From contig NZ_JABBYG020000020.1 in NCBI RefSeq assembly GCF_012935325.2, positions 1 through 64,000 on the forward strand: a stretch of 64,000 nt of DNA. The letters are read 5' to 3'. Below, piece by piece: positions 45,679 to 55,700 of the stretch. How positions within the stretch are numbered: position 1 is the stretch's first letter; each line of letters begins with the position of its first letter. The notes under the pieces are model-generated. The model made no database searches, was not told where the DNA came from, and saw only the letters and a list, made by a program, of their open reading frames with translations. A program made the translations under genes and the position numbers. This DNA is from Paenibacillus sp. PL91. Its GTDB lineage: Bacteria > Bacillota > Bacilli > Paenibacillales > Paenibacillaceae.

Positions 45679-45895
45679 TATGTTTACCTCACATTTATCT
45701 TGTAGTCAGCTGCAAGAAGCTCCTTGGTTCGACGAATCGTTCATACTTTTCTCCCTTGTTTCACATCGATGTAGTCAATTTTAGTTTCCCGTCCTCGCAA
45801 AAAGAATATCAAAAAATTTAAGTTTTCTCTAAAACGTACGATTATTTTCGTTTCGTGAGTTGACACCCTTATGTTAAATCGCTCCTTAAATACAA

Positions 45896-45930
45896 TAAAG
45901 GATGCCATTCTTGCTTAGTGGCATCCTTTA
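45896..45930. terminator. Perfect 12-bp terminator hairpin
   Basis: TAAAGGATGCCA pairs with TGGCATCCTTTA across an 11-base loop, just beyond the SLH remnant. Confidence 0.75.
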
Positions 45931-45945
45931 TTGATGAGTACTTTT

Positions 45946-45996
45946 TTAATGAATAAAATTGTAAATCACTTGCGCCGCTTCTGCACTTGAAGAGGT
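45946..45996 (-). pseudogene. C-terminal end of an SLH domain
   Basis: Sixteen codons reading TSSSAEAAQVIYNFIH before TAA match the tail of a third SLH repeat (TRAEAAxxIYxxIN). It is followed by a terminator but not joined to an SLH gene, so an S-layer protein gene once ended here. Confidence 0.5.
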
Positions 45997-46144
45997 TATT
46001 CTACAGTCGTAGAAAGAGTCGCAACACTTTCCGCCATGTACTGGTCAGCGCTAATGGCTGCGGCTTTGATCAGCAGAAGCGTAAGCATCGTGCGATCTTC
46101 TCGTAGAACTCCAGTTCGCCAACATTGGCAAAGCCGTTTTCGGT

Positions 46145-49100
46145 CTAGATAATCGTTTTAGCCCACCGGATCAGGATGTCCGCTTGTTCTTTCGTAAAGG
46201 ATTTTCCGGATTGACCCGTTACTTTACCAATATAGTCGGCCATCATGCTCTTCGCCGCGTCTATTTTTCCGCTGGCAGCGGCAGCTTTAGCCTGATCCAA
46301 TTTAGAATTCAATGATGTTGCAACACTTTCCCATCCTTTGACATTCGTTGCCTGCAGAAACGCAGTTGTTACTGTCTTTAAGCTGTCAAACGTTGCCTTA
46401 ACCATAAACGTATGCGTAGCCGTCGTTTTATGACCCGCCATGTCCTCCGCTGTGACCGATACCGTATTCTGACCGGACAATAGAGTATACGCTTTGGCCT
46501 GAAGCAGCGGTTTAGCGCATGGTGTACCGTATACACTCGAAATGACATCGGTCGCGCTGCACGTCATGGTGACCGTCTGGTCAATCGTATACGAAGGTGC
46601 ACCTGTTATTTTCACCACAGGTGACGTAAGGTCGATTTTGACCTCCAGCGACTGGGCTACCTCCACATTGCCTGCTTTGTCTACGCTCCAATATACAAGC
46701 TTGTGAACGCCTTCTTCTAACAATACGACGGAAGTTCCCGTTTGCTCAGCGCCATCGTCTACCGTGTAGTAGGTATTGGCTACACCCGATCCGTTATCGC
46801 TTGCGCTTAAGCTTACCGTGATATCTTGATTGACCCAGCCGCTTGGCGCATTGTCTGTTGTCGTTGGTGCTACTTGATCGACGGCGGCATTCATCAATTG
46901 CGTGACTTGAGCCTGATCCAACGGACCGCTAAATACGCGAACGTCGTCGAGTAGTCCATTGTATGCTTCTCCGCCGGACTCATTGGCTCCAATTACGATC
47001 TTATTCGTTACAGCCAAAAGCTTTCCGATATTCGTTTCATCGCTTGCCACTAAGCTACCGTCAACATAGATCTTCATACCCATAGTGTGACTGTAGGAAG
47101 CCACATAATGATGCCATTCGTTATCGCTGTAGGTCCACGGAAACGTCAGCAACTTAAGCCTAGATGGAGCTTGGGGCCAATAAGCCGCGCGAGCTGTCCC
47201 CTCATTTGTCAACTGTAGGGCAGTGAAACGCTTATCTTGCTGGAAAAGGTTCAAGTATTTGGTTGCAGGCTGAGAAGTCTTGAACCAGAGTGACACCGTC
47301 TCGTCACCCGATTTGTTCAACGTTGCCGTAGGGTTGATCTCCGCTCTTGATCCTCCGCCGAAAGTAATCGCTCCGCCGATCTTGCCTGAATTAGTCCATG
47401 TTGGGTTATTTACCAAAGATAAGGTGTTGTTATTGCCTGAAGAATCACCAGCAGTTGTACCGGAGCCTTCATTGAGCTTCCAGTGGGCTACTAGTTCGGC
47501 ATGCTTAGTCGTTACGCTAATGGTAGTTGTCAATGGAGCATTGTTCGGATTGATGACTCCAGTAGGCAATGTTGCTACTCCATTTACCGTAAAGGTATGC
47601 CCCGTCGTGACAGTCGGATCGTAGCTTGTACCAGCTACTTCCCAAGTCACGTCAGCCTTCAAAGCTCCTGCATCGGTTGCCAGCATTATTTTCGCAGGCA
47701 GTTCAAGGGCTTCCGCTGTCTTCGCTACTCCAATTGTCGCTGTGATCGCTTTAGGAGTTATAACGTTATGAAGCGTTTTAACTGTAGGATTAGGCCCATA
47801 TACCTCAAACTCATAAATTCTTGCTGCCTGATCGGTGGTTTGCGTTGGTGTTGTAACATTCAACTTGATGTAGCGAGCCGACGCTTCAGCAATACTGTTT
47901 ACCGTAACGCCGAACTTATTATTGTCTACGTTGACCACCGTAGTCCAGTTTGTGTCGTCATTGCTGACTTGAATCGTGTAAGCTTTCGTATTATAAGAGG
48001 CGCTCTCCGCAGCTTCCGATGCATGCTTTATGACAAACTGATTCACTTTTTGCTCGGAACCAAGATCAACATGCAACCAGCGGTCATTGGAGCTCGAGCA
48101 CCATTTTTCCCCCTGGATTACGCTTCCGTCCACGGCATCAGCTGCTGCTGTTGTGTCACTGCATGCGCTATCCGCCGTAACCGTTTTGTTTAGTGCCAAA
48201 TTCGGACTGTCGCCATTTATCACTTCAGAATACTTGAAAAATTTCATTGAAGTTTCATTTTTAATAAGATAAAAGTAGAATTCCCCCTCTTTTGATATAA
48301 AAGGGACTGCTCCGGTGTTGTAAATATACTCATTGCCTTCGCGCGCGTACAAGAGATTCTTATCACTCCACGGTCCCGACGGATGATCAGCCACTCTAAA
48401 ATAGGAGTCCCCATCTACGTTCTCCATATAAACCAGAACATATTTGCCATCCAATTGACCACCCTTTGCTTTAAAAAAGCCAGGTATATTTCCGACAGGA
48501 ACAATATCGTTTCCGGATACATCCTTTAAATTAGAAGCGGTCTCATAATTTCGCGACCAACCTGTGCCATTCCAGTATTCCCTTGCATTAAAATCTTCAA
48601 AGCTATCTTTGGGCACTCTTGAGAGAAGTAATTTAGATTTAGATTTAGGATCAACTCCATCATAAATTTCATCTGCACCTAGCCCATAAACATAGCCATC
48701 ATCATCTTCCCAAAAAGCTAAACTCTCAAACTCCTTCAAACGAATAGTATTGCCAACCCTGGCATCACCTGCTTGTGGTGAAAATCCACTAGGAATGCTC
48801 TGGTAATACATATATGGAAGCGCATCAAAAGCTTTAAGGGAATTAAAATCAATCTCGCCATTAGTAATGGTATATCTCATAAGCTGGAATGCATTGTTAT
48901 CTCTGTTATGAAGATAGAAATATAAGTAATTTCCTAAAGTAATCCCTGACTTACTCCAACTGTCGACACTTTTATACTTTGTGCGGTCAGCGGTAGAACC
49001 TGCTCTAGCTGATAAAACAAGCTTATGACCTGTGCTGTCATAGAGGCGGACAGCACTTAGACCAAACATGTCAAGGTCTCCCCAGTTACCGTCATTCGAA

Positions 49101-49993
49101 ACCGGATTGTACGTAATTTTCACATATCTGGATGAAATGGATCCGAAATCAATTTCCTTCGCGTAGCCGTTCGGTGCTGTACCGCCAGCTTGCGGAATTT
49201 GGAATGGATAACTGTCGCCCGTAAATTCCGTATAGGATACTCCATCTTCAGATGTGAATATTTTAATATTTTTCAAGCCTTTGCTTGTATGTGTGGGCTC
49301 ATTGAAATTCCAAATATACATTTTGCCCAGTTCCTTTACTGCATAAGCGTCAAAAATAACATAGCTGTTGGCCACCGATGGTTTATGGTCTGAAAGCCAC
49401 ATTTTGCGATAATTCGTATCATGTGTATCCGAAGTGCTTCTAATTCCACTCATTCCATAGCCGCTGACAAGGTTCCAGGCAACCGTTCCCGAATATCCGC
49501 TCTCCGCTTTATCGATCTCATGTAAAGGGTTGTAGTTTTGCTTTTGTCCATTAGTGCCCCAAACATAGTTGATGGAAGGGGTATTGGCATCAATCCCCGT
49601 ATACTTTCCTAGCGTGCTTCCCGAAACCCAATTCCATCTGTCGCCAACAAAAGAATCATTGAAAAGAATGGCTGATTTGGTCAACGATGTCCCAAGTCCT
49701 TGCCGGTTCTTAATTCCGAATGGCAACCACAAAAATCCATCTCCCATATGATCCGTTTTATTGAACACGGCATCCCACTCGGGGGCTTCAGTCACCTGAT
49801 ACGTGTACGCGCCTTCTGCTGTGTTTGCAGTAGCGCGAAGAACAGGCTGTACGTCTTCGGTCTCTTGATACGCATTCTCACCTTCTGCGCTGACCCGCTC
49901 TGCAGGAACTTGTGTAGCGATTCCTATGACAAGATTCACCACAAGCAACAATGCCAAGGAAAAACAGCTTTTCGTTTTTACTTTTTTTAACAT
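46145..49993 (-). CDS. Large secreted glycan-binding protein with F5/8C, LamG and FIMAH domains
   Basis: I start at ATG 49993 (MLKKVKTKSCFSLALLLV, after GGAGTGATAGGA); an upstream frame to 50092 adds non-signal residues. The 1,282-residue product has a signal peptide; an unrecognised N-terminal part (about 55-600) whose repeats (DGKYVLVYMENVDG, HPSGPWSDKN) look like a sugar-active beta-propeller; F5/8 type C (about 600-741); Big_4-type Ig (741-825); LamG (828-1031); an OmpL47-like beta repeat (1041-1130: YYTVDDGAEQTGTSVVL); another Ig-like domain; and a C-terminal FIMAH domain (1203-1281). There is no SLH, so it should be released or held by glycan binding. A cre-like site lies 311 bases upstream. 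Confidence 0.75.
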   Translation of the reverse strand: MLKKVKTKSCFSLALLLVVNLVIGIATQVPAERVSAEGENAYQETEDVQPVLRATANTAEGAYTYQVTEAPEWDAVFNKTDHMGDGFLWLPFGIKNRQGLGTSLTKSAILFNDSFVGDRWNWVSGSTLGKYTGIDANTPSINYVWGTNGQKQNYNPLHEIDKAESGYSGTVAWNLVSGYGMSGIRSTSDTHDTNYRKMWLSDHKPSVANSYVIFDAYAVKELGKMYIWNFNEPTHTSKGLKNIKIFTSEDGVSYTEFTGDSYPFQIPQAGGTAPNGYAKEIDFGSISSRYVKITYNPVSNDGNWGDLDMFGLSAVRLYDSTGHKLVLSARAGSTADRTKYKSVDSWSKSGITLGNYLYFYLHNRDNNAFQLMRYTITNGEIDFNSLKAFDALPYMYYQSIPSGFSPQAGDARVGNTIRLKEFESLAFWEDDDGYVYGLGADEIYDGVDPKSKSKLLLSRVPKDSFEDFNAREYWNGTGWSRNYETASNLKDVSGNDIVPVGNIPGFFKAKGGQLDGKYVLVYMENVDGDSYFRVADHPSGPWSDKNLLYAREGNEYIYNTGAVPFISKEGEFYFYLIKNETSMKFFKYSEVINGDSPNLALNKTVTADSACSDTTAAADAVDGSVIQGEKWCSSSNDRWLHVDLGSEQKVNQFVIKHASEAAESASYNTKAYTIQVSNDDTNWTTVVNVDNNKFGVTVNSIAEASARYIKLNVTTPTQTTDQAARIYEFEVYGPNPTVKTLHNVITPKAITATIGVAKTAEALELPAKIMLATDAGALKADVTWEVAGTSYDPTVTTGHTFTVNGVATLPTGVINPNNAPLTTTISVTTKHAELVAHWKLNEGSGTTAGDSSGNNNTLSLVNNPTWTNSGKIGGAITFGGGSRAEINPTATLNKSGDETVSLWFKTSQPATKYLNLFQQDKRFTALQLTNEGTARAAYWPQAPSRLKLLTFPWTYSDNEWHHYVASYSHTMGMKIYVDGSLVASDETNIGKLLAVTNKIVIGANESGGEAYNGLLDDVRVFSGPLDQAQVTQLMNAAVDQVAPTTTDNAPSGWVNQDITVSLSASDNGSGVANTYYTVDDGAEQTGTSVVLLEEGVHKLVYWSVDKAGNVEVAQSLEVKIDLTSPVVKITGAPSYTIDQTVTMTCSATDVISSVYGTPCAKPLLQAKAYTLLSGQNTVSVTAEDMAGHKTTATHTFMVKATFDSLKTVTTAFLQATNVKGWESVATSLNSKLDQAKAAAASGKIDAAKSMMADYIGKVTGQSGKSFTKEQADILIRWAKTII

Positions 49994-50088
49994 TCCTATC
50001 ACTCCTTCAAATATTTCATTTTGAGTGGTATCCTTCGCTTCATAGATGCGCTCCACCCAGTCACCAGCCCATCTTCGCTCATCTTGAC

Positions 50089-50286
50089 TCAATCGATGAT
50101 GATGTTCGGCTTATCGCAAGCGAGGAAGCTGAACGCTTCTGGAGCATGACCGGAAACCGTAAGCACCGGACAATTCAACGCATAAGCTGCCTTAATGAGA
50201 GGATTGCTCATGACGTCCCCGATCTGCCCGCTCATCCGGGCACGCTTCATGATTCGGCCGGCGAATATACCCGTACTGAATCTCAT
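50089..50286 (-). pseudogene. Unrecognised coding fragment
   Basis: A 65-codon frame (e.g. MSNPLIKAAYALNCPVLTVS, then GHAPEAFSFLACDKPNIIID) has the texture of a real alpha/beta enzyme but no family I can name. It lies between the decayed LplC permease and the secreted protein gene, where no gene is expected. Probably a remnant. Confidence 0.3.
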
Positions 50287-50303
50287 TCATCACTTCCGTC
50301 GTG

Positions 50304-50315
50304 GTAAGCGTTTAC
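50304..50315. promoter_or_regulatory. cre-like site upstream of the FIMAH protein gene
   Basis: GGTAAGCGTTTACA matches the CcpA consensus with one mismatch and contains the palindromic GTAAGCGTTTAC core. Confidence 0.55.
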
Positions 50316-50401
50316 AAAAATGGATAGACCACGAACAAAGTAAGCATCGTCACATCTCACGTTTTGTCTATTTCAATTCTGTTAACAATCCTATGACTCC
50401 G

Positions 50402-51095
50402 CTATTTTTTAACCGATCCGAGCACTATGCCGCTAAAAAACGGATATATCAGAAGAATCGGAAGCATCGCCACCATCAGCTCTGCCGCGTTTAAAGTTTT
50501 GTCCGATGCTTTCATCAGTTGGATCAGCTGATCTGAGGTTAAGTTACTCATCGCTTCCGGCGATATAGAGACGACCAACTGCTTGATATACGTCTGAAGC
50601 GGAAAGTTGTCAGGCTTGCTCATGTAAATCAGTCCGTCGAAGAACGAATTCTAATGCCCAACAATACTGAACAGCGTCACCGTTGCCATCGCTGGTAATG
50701 AAAGCGGAATATAGATGCACATCAGTGTATACCACGGTCCCGCTCCATCGATGACCGCCGCTTCGTGCAATTCCTTTGGCAAACTTCGAAAAAAATTCAT
50801 AATCAGAATGACATTGAAAATGAGAACCGCCCCTGGAAGGACCAAAGATCAAATCGTATTTTGCATACCGAGTGTCGTTATGGTCATGTACAGGGGAATC
50901 ATTCCTCCGGAAAACAGCATACAAAAGACGAGATACCACATGTACAGATTTCTTCCGCGGAATTGCTTGTTTTCCAAGGATAGATGATACGCCATTATAA
51001 ATGTTAGGATGAAATTAATCATCCCTCCTAGAACTGCTCGTTTGAGAGAGACGCCAAATACCCTGAAAAATTTATCGTCGTCATGAATAATTTGT
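50402..51095 (-). pseudogene. LplC-type sugar ABC permease with two Trp-to-stop changes
   Basis: One minus-strand frame reads FGVSLKRAVLGGMINFILTF, GGMIPLYMTITTLGMQNTI, then TGA, SLVLPGAVLIFNVILIMNFF, the EAA loop LPKELHEAAVIDGAG, LATVTLFS-type segment ending IVGH, then TAG, NSFFDGLIYMSKPDNFPLQT, and the family C-terminus GIVLGSVKK. Both stops sit where relatives have Trp (NTIW, GHWNSW), i.e. TGG changed to TGA and to TAG. Four residues are also lost near the C-terminus compared with the copy at 63886. The first segment is missing: the DNA is fused to the 5' end of a binding-protein gene. Confidence 0.8.
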
Positions 51096-51099
51096 TACG

Positions 51100-51128
51100 G
51101 CGTCTGCTGCGGTTGTCTTGAACTTCAT
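51100..51128 (-). pseudogene. 5' stub of a sugar-binding lipoprotein gene
   Basis: MKFKTTAAD from ATG 51128 repeats the start of the intact gene at 37842 (MKLKTTAAV), and the 170 bases upstream are nearly identical to 37843-38006. After nine codons the sequence jumps into the LplC pseudogene. Confidence 0.75.
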
Positions 51129-51298
51129 TCTTTATTTCCCCCCTTGGATCGTATATTTACCTTACAAAGCGATTGTACTATGCTTCTTGTCCTAGACAGG
51201 AGCGAAAACAGTCGATAGCAGGTAGAATTTGATCCTCCGTTGCTTATGTTTGTGTGTTCGCCAACCATTTTCATACCTCCTCCGACTGAATTCCTACT

Positions 51299-52197
51299 CT
51301 AACGTACCTTTCGCGTCAACAGAATTTTCATCGTCAACGTCGTACCATGCCCAATGCGGCTTTCTACCTGAAATCGGCCGTTATCTGCGTAATGGACGTT
51401 GATAATCCTCAATAAGAGCAACACTTCATCAAGCAGTTTTGGCTCATCGAGAATTTGTTTGTCCACCGATTTTGCCGGCATCATCGTCAGCTCGTATACT
51501 TTCCGATTCGGTTCGTATTCGTAAAACAAATAAGTCCGAATGCTTACGACGGATAATTCCGGCTTTCCATAAGCTTTTATAAGGACGTAATCATTCGATT
51601 GAGCTGCATATCGACGTAAGGACGATTCTATTTCGTCATCCGTGCAAGCAATGGACCAAATTTGACCGCCGAACGGTGTTACGGAAAAAATGCCAGCTTT
51701 CATCAAATCGGAAACTGGATCTAGTTGCTTGGTTGTAGACATGAGCACCAATAGATAAATAGGTCTGTCTTCCGTCTTCGGCTTGGAAATACCCGTTCCC
51801 GCCACTTTATTCGTTTCGTCAAACTGGATTCTCTGTACGATCGCGCCAGCATGTTATCCATGCTTTCTTTTTCCAACTGCGTTTTGATGATATAGTCAAT
51901 TGTTCCGGCACGCATCGCTTCTTGAATGTATTCGAAATCCTGATGACACGTCAGCACGACGATCCAGGTATTCGGATGCTGAGCACGAACCGCCTTCATC
52001 AGTTCGAAACCACTCATTGTCGGCATCGTCTAATCGACGAACAACAGGTCGACTTTGTGTTGTTGCATGAAATCGAGTGCCGCTCGACCGTTCCCCGCTT
52101 CGCCGACAATTCGGATGTCATATTTATCCAAAGGCATCGTGGAAATAAGTCCCTTGCGAACCAGCTTCTCGTCATCCACAATCAATGTATTTAACAT
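51299..52197 (-). pseudogene. Decayed second copy of the YesN/YesM pair fused into a chimera
   Basis: From ATG 52197 the frame copies the intact response regulator (MLNTLIVDDEKLVRKGL) until TAG replaces Leu after LLFVD (52027-52029). It resumes in frame through the receiver, then loses one base at about 51840 (ACGATCGCG versus ACGATTCGCG). The third segment runs through the regulator's middle region to LLDEV and there joins, in frame near 51410, the last 40 residues of the kinase (RIINVHYADNGRFQVESRIG). Everything between, including the regulator HTH and most of the kinase, is deleted. DNA identity to 37985-38130 and 40345-41165 is high. Confidence 0.85.
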
Positions 52198-52257
52198 TTT
52201 GTATCGCCTCGATCCTAACGTAATTTCCCTGTAAGTCGACATAATCAAGCTTCAATA

Positions 52258-52425
52258 AAAAAAAGGATAGCCCTCTGATATAGTACTATCAGGACTACCA
52301 TCTCAATGTTATGGAGAACCATTTGATTGCCTATACCGCGATTTTCTGCTAATTTCTCTCTCGGCTACCATATATATGCAGAAAATAATTTATCCCCTGA
52401 CGTAATCATAAATCCCCGGGGGAAG
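52258..52425 (-). pseudogene. Copied terminator and 3' end of a ROK kinase gene
   Basis: AAAAAAAAGGATAGCCCTC and the following bases repeat the terminator at 41232-41276 with mismatches, and TTTATCCCCTGACGTAATC repeats the 3' end of the ROK kinase gene at 41301. This shows the duplicated unit extended past the regulator into the neighbouring operon. Confidence 0.7.
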
Positions 52426-52489
52426 CTTAAAATGGAATTGCTTAATAAAGGCTGAGATTAAAATTTGTGAATGGCATGCGTATTAACTC

Positions 52490-52640
52490 CTAGATGATAA
52501 TATGATAATGAACAACAATTAGGTCAATTTCTACGCCAACGGCGCCCGTCACATTACATATGTAATATGAGCCGGTATCCCGTTGCAGAGCGAGGTAATG
52601 CAGCTTTAGTACACCTTTGGTACCATTAATCGTCCAAATC
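52490..52640 (-). pseudogene. C-terminal fragment of an unrecognised protein
   Basis: A minus-strand frame ends in HYLALQRDTGSYYICNVTGA then VGVEIDLIVVHYHIII before TAG at 52490. The composition is protein-like, but there is no start. It lies between the GH2 gene and the decayed two-component copy. Confidence 0.35.
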
Positions 52641-52644
52641 GATG

Positions 52645-52669
52645 GGGGGGAGAAAATTGATCTCCCCCC
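52645..52669. terminator. GC-rich hairpin downstream of the GH2 gene
   Basis: GGGGGGAGA pairs with TCTCCCCCC across a short loop. There is no T-run on the minus strand, so termination is uncertain. Confidence 0.5.
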
Positions 52670-52751
52670 GTTTCATTACCGATCCATCCTACATTTCGCT
52701 ATTGTGATGACATCTGTGTTTATTCTTTTGGTTTCAAACACTTGAATTGCT

Positions 52752-55700
52752 CTACTTTTGTGTCAATAAATATTGAGCGTCTCGAAGCAAATATCCAGCC
52801 GCTTTGCTTGAGATGCTCTTCCCGCTTTGAGCATTCACTAGATTCACAAAGCCTTTCAGATCGTTGTTTGCCAATTTATTCAGCAGACTAGTGGTAGTAT
52901 CGGCTTTATTGATCTCTTTGTTATTAGCAAAGCGTTTCACCAATGCCTTTAAAGAATCGATGCTGGTTGCCGTCGTAAACTGAACTGTCTTGCTTACCTG
53001 GTTGCCAGCCAAGTCGCTGGAGGATACAACAAGCGTATGCTGCCCAAGCGGCAACTTATAAAGCGTGATCGTCGTTCCGATTTGGTAAGAATACGTATTG
53101 AGCGTCACCGTCGTCTTGCTGCTGTCCACACCCGACAAATTATCGGTCAGATTAATCTGAGGCGTCAAATCCCCGGAATCTTCATATATGCTGTTGTCTC
53201 CCGGTACGGTCACCGCGATCGATGGAGCTTTCTTATCCATACTAAAGGATACCGTATGCGCTTGCTCCACGTTGCCTACTTTGTCTACGCTCCAATATAC
53301 AAGCTTATGAACTCCTTCTTCTGACAATACGACGGAAGTTCCCGTTTGCTCAGCGCCACCGTCTACCGTGTAGTAGGTATTGACTACACCCGTTCCGTTA
53401 TCGCTTGTGCTTAAGGTTATCGTGGTGTCTTGATTGACCCAGCCGTTTGGCGCATTGTCCGTTGTCGTTGGTGCTTGTTGATCAATTCCAGCATTCATCA
53501 ATTGACTTACTTGGTCCTGAGTCAATTCGAGGTCAAATACGCGAACGTCGTCCAGCAGTCCGTTGTAAGCTTCTCCGCCGAATTCGGCGGCTCCCAGCGC
53601 GATTTTATTTGTGACAGCCGGAAGCGGTCCGAGATTCATTGTATCGCTTGCCACTACGTTACCGTCGACATAAATCTTCAGCCCAGTTGAACTATCGTAG
53701 GAAGCCACATAATGATGCCATTGATTATCACTGTAGGTCCATGGAAACGATAGCGTTTTAAGATTGGATGAACTATTAGGCCAATAGGCCACCTGAGCCT
53801 TCCCGCCTGCCAACTGAAGGGCTGTAAAACGCTTATCTTGACGAAAAATACTCGTGGTGCTGGTTGCAGGCTGAGAAGTCTTGAACCACAACGACACGGT
53901 CTCGTCACCTGTTTGATTCAAAGTTGCTGGAGCGTTGATCTCGACCCTAGAACCGCCGCTGAAAGTAAGCGCTCCGCCGATCTTGCCTGAATCGGTCCAA
54001 GTCGGATTGTTAACCAGCGTTCCGATGTTGCCTTTGCCTGAAGAATCGCCGACGGTTGTACCGGATCCTTCATCGAACTTCCAGTGGGCTACTAGTTCGA
54101 CAAGCTTTGTAGATACGCTAATGCTTGTTGTCAATGGTACGTTATTCGGGTTTGTGACATCGGCAGGCAGGGTAACTGTTCCTGGAACCGTGAAGGTTTG
54201 CGCAGTATCGCTATTCTGATCGTAATTAACGGTGCTCAAATCCCATGTCACAATCGCATCCATACTCCCCACATCGGTGACGATCGTTACCCTGCCTGGC
54301 AATCCAAGCGCAGTCGCCGTTTTTTCAGTTTTGACGGGAACTGTAACGTCTGCAGGCGCTTTTATGCTGACAACTGCCGATGGCGCCGTATTGGTGACTA
54401 CGACTTCATTCAAAACGAAATGCTTCCACGTTAAGTTAGCGTTATTGATTTTAATCCGAAACCCTTTTTTGTTCGTAACTTGTGGAAAGAAGATAGACTT
54501 CGTTTGAATTCCAGAATCAGAATTGTAAGTCAATGTGCCGGAAGTAGCGACTCTTGTCCAGTTCGTGGAACCGTCATCGGATACTTCCACGTCAAAGTTC
54601 TTAACACCTTGGTCAGAACAATAAGCACATGAGATGTTGACCGTATTGAATGTTTGCCCTGACGGCCAATCCAACGTGTAATATTGCGGGAACCCGGGTG
54701 AATCCGTGCTCACGTAACTTGTGTCAGGATTCCCGTCTATCGCTTTATCCGGCGAAAAATTCTTGTCGCCTTTGACGGAGGATGCGCTTGCCGTGGCCAG
54801 TTCAACCAATCTGCCCACAAAGATTTCGTTGATCGCAAAATGATTTGACGATAAGTTAGCATTATTGATTTTGATACGTACACCTTTCTTGTTAGCAACT
54901 TGTCGGAACCCGATGGTCTTCGTTTCATACCCGGAGTTTGATGTGTTAGTTATATCGCCGGATGAAGCGACCCTCGTCCAATTCGTGGTACCGTCATCCG
55001 ATACTTCCACGTCGAAGTTCGTAATCCCTTGATCTTGACATGAACCGCACGTAATACTGACAGTATCGATTGTCCGTCCTGTTGGCCATTTCATTGTGTA
55101 ATACTCCGGGAAGCTGGGCGAATCTCCACTCTTGTAACTAGTATCTAAATCCCTATCTAAAGCTTTATCCAGCGAAAATTGAGGGTCGCTATTGACACTC
55201 GTAGCACTCAATTTTAGTGTAGGATCCAGGTTTAAATTATTCGTATACGCTGTGTTGACTGTGTCGCTATTCGTAAGCCTCATTTGTACCGTGTTGCTGT
55301 AGCCGTTAGCTATCGAAATATTTTTTTCGGCGAAATTGTCACAGCACTGAGTCTTCGTCGGAACCGCCCATAAGTTATTGATGTTCAAACGCGTATTGCT
55401 TCCATTGATCTGAGCCCTGATTGAGCCCGTTCCATCCCCTTCGGCACGGAGCCGGATGTTGGAGTCATTCAAAATCAAGGAACCGTAAATGAAGTAAGTT
55501 TTGGAGCTTCGGAAGTCATTTGTCCCCCGATCACCAGGATCGTTGGCTCCAAATTCCCCAAAGTTTTTTTCGTCAAGCGACCATGACCACGTCGGCTTCA
55601 CTCCATAAGTATCCATCTGGCCCGATGGCTTATGTTTGATTGCCTGTCCTGCATTGCGCCCAATATGGTCTGACGGATAAGACGTCCATTTGCCGTTTCT

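Noticed and set aside
50610..50939. 109-codon minus-strand frame
   Set aside because: It is the alternate frame of the LplC pseudogene, whose permease reading is clear in the other frame.
50402..51095. TGA/TAG read as Trp by a changed genetic code
   Set aside because: TGA and TAG both act as ordinary stops in intact genes of this window, and TAG for Trp has no precedent I know of.
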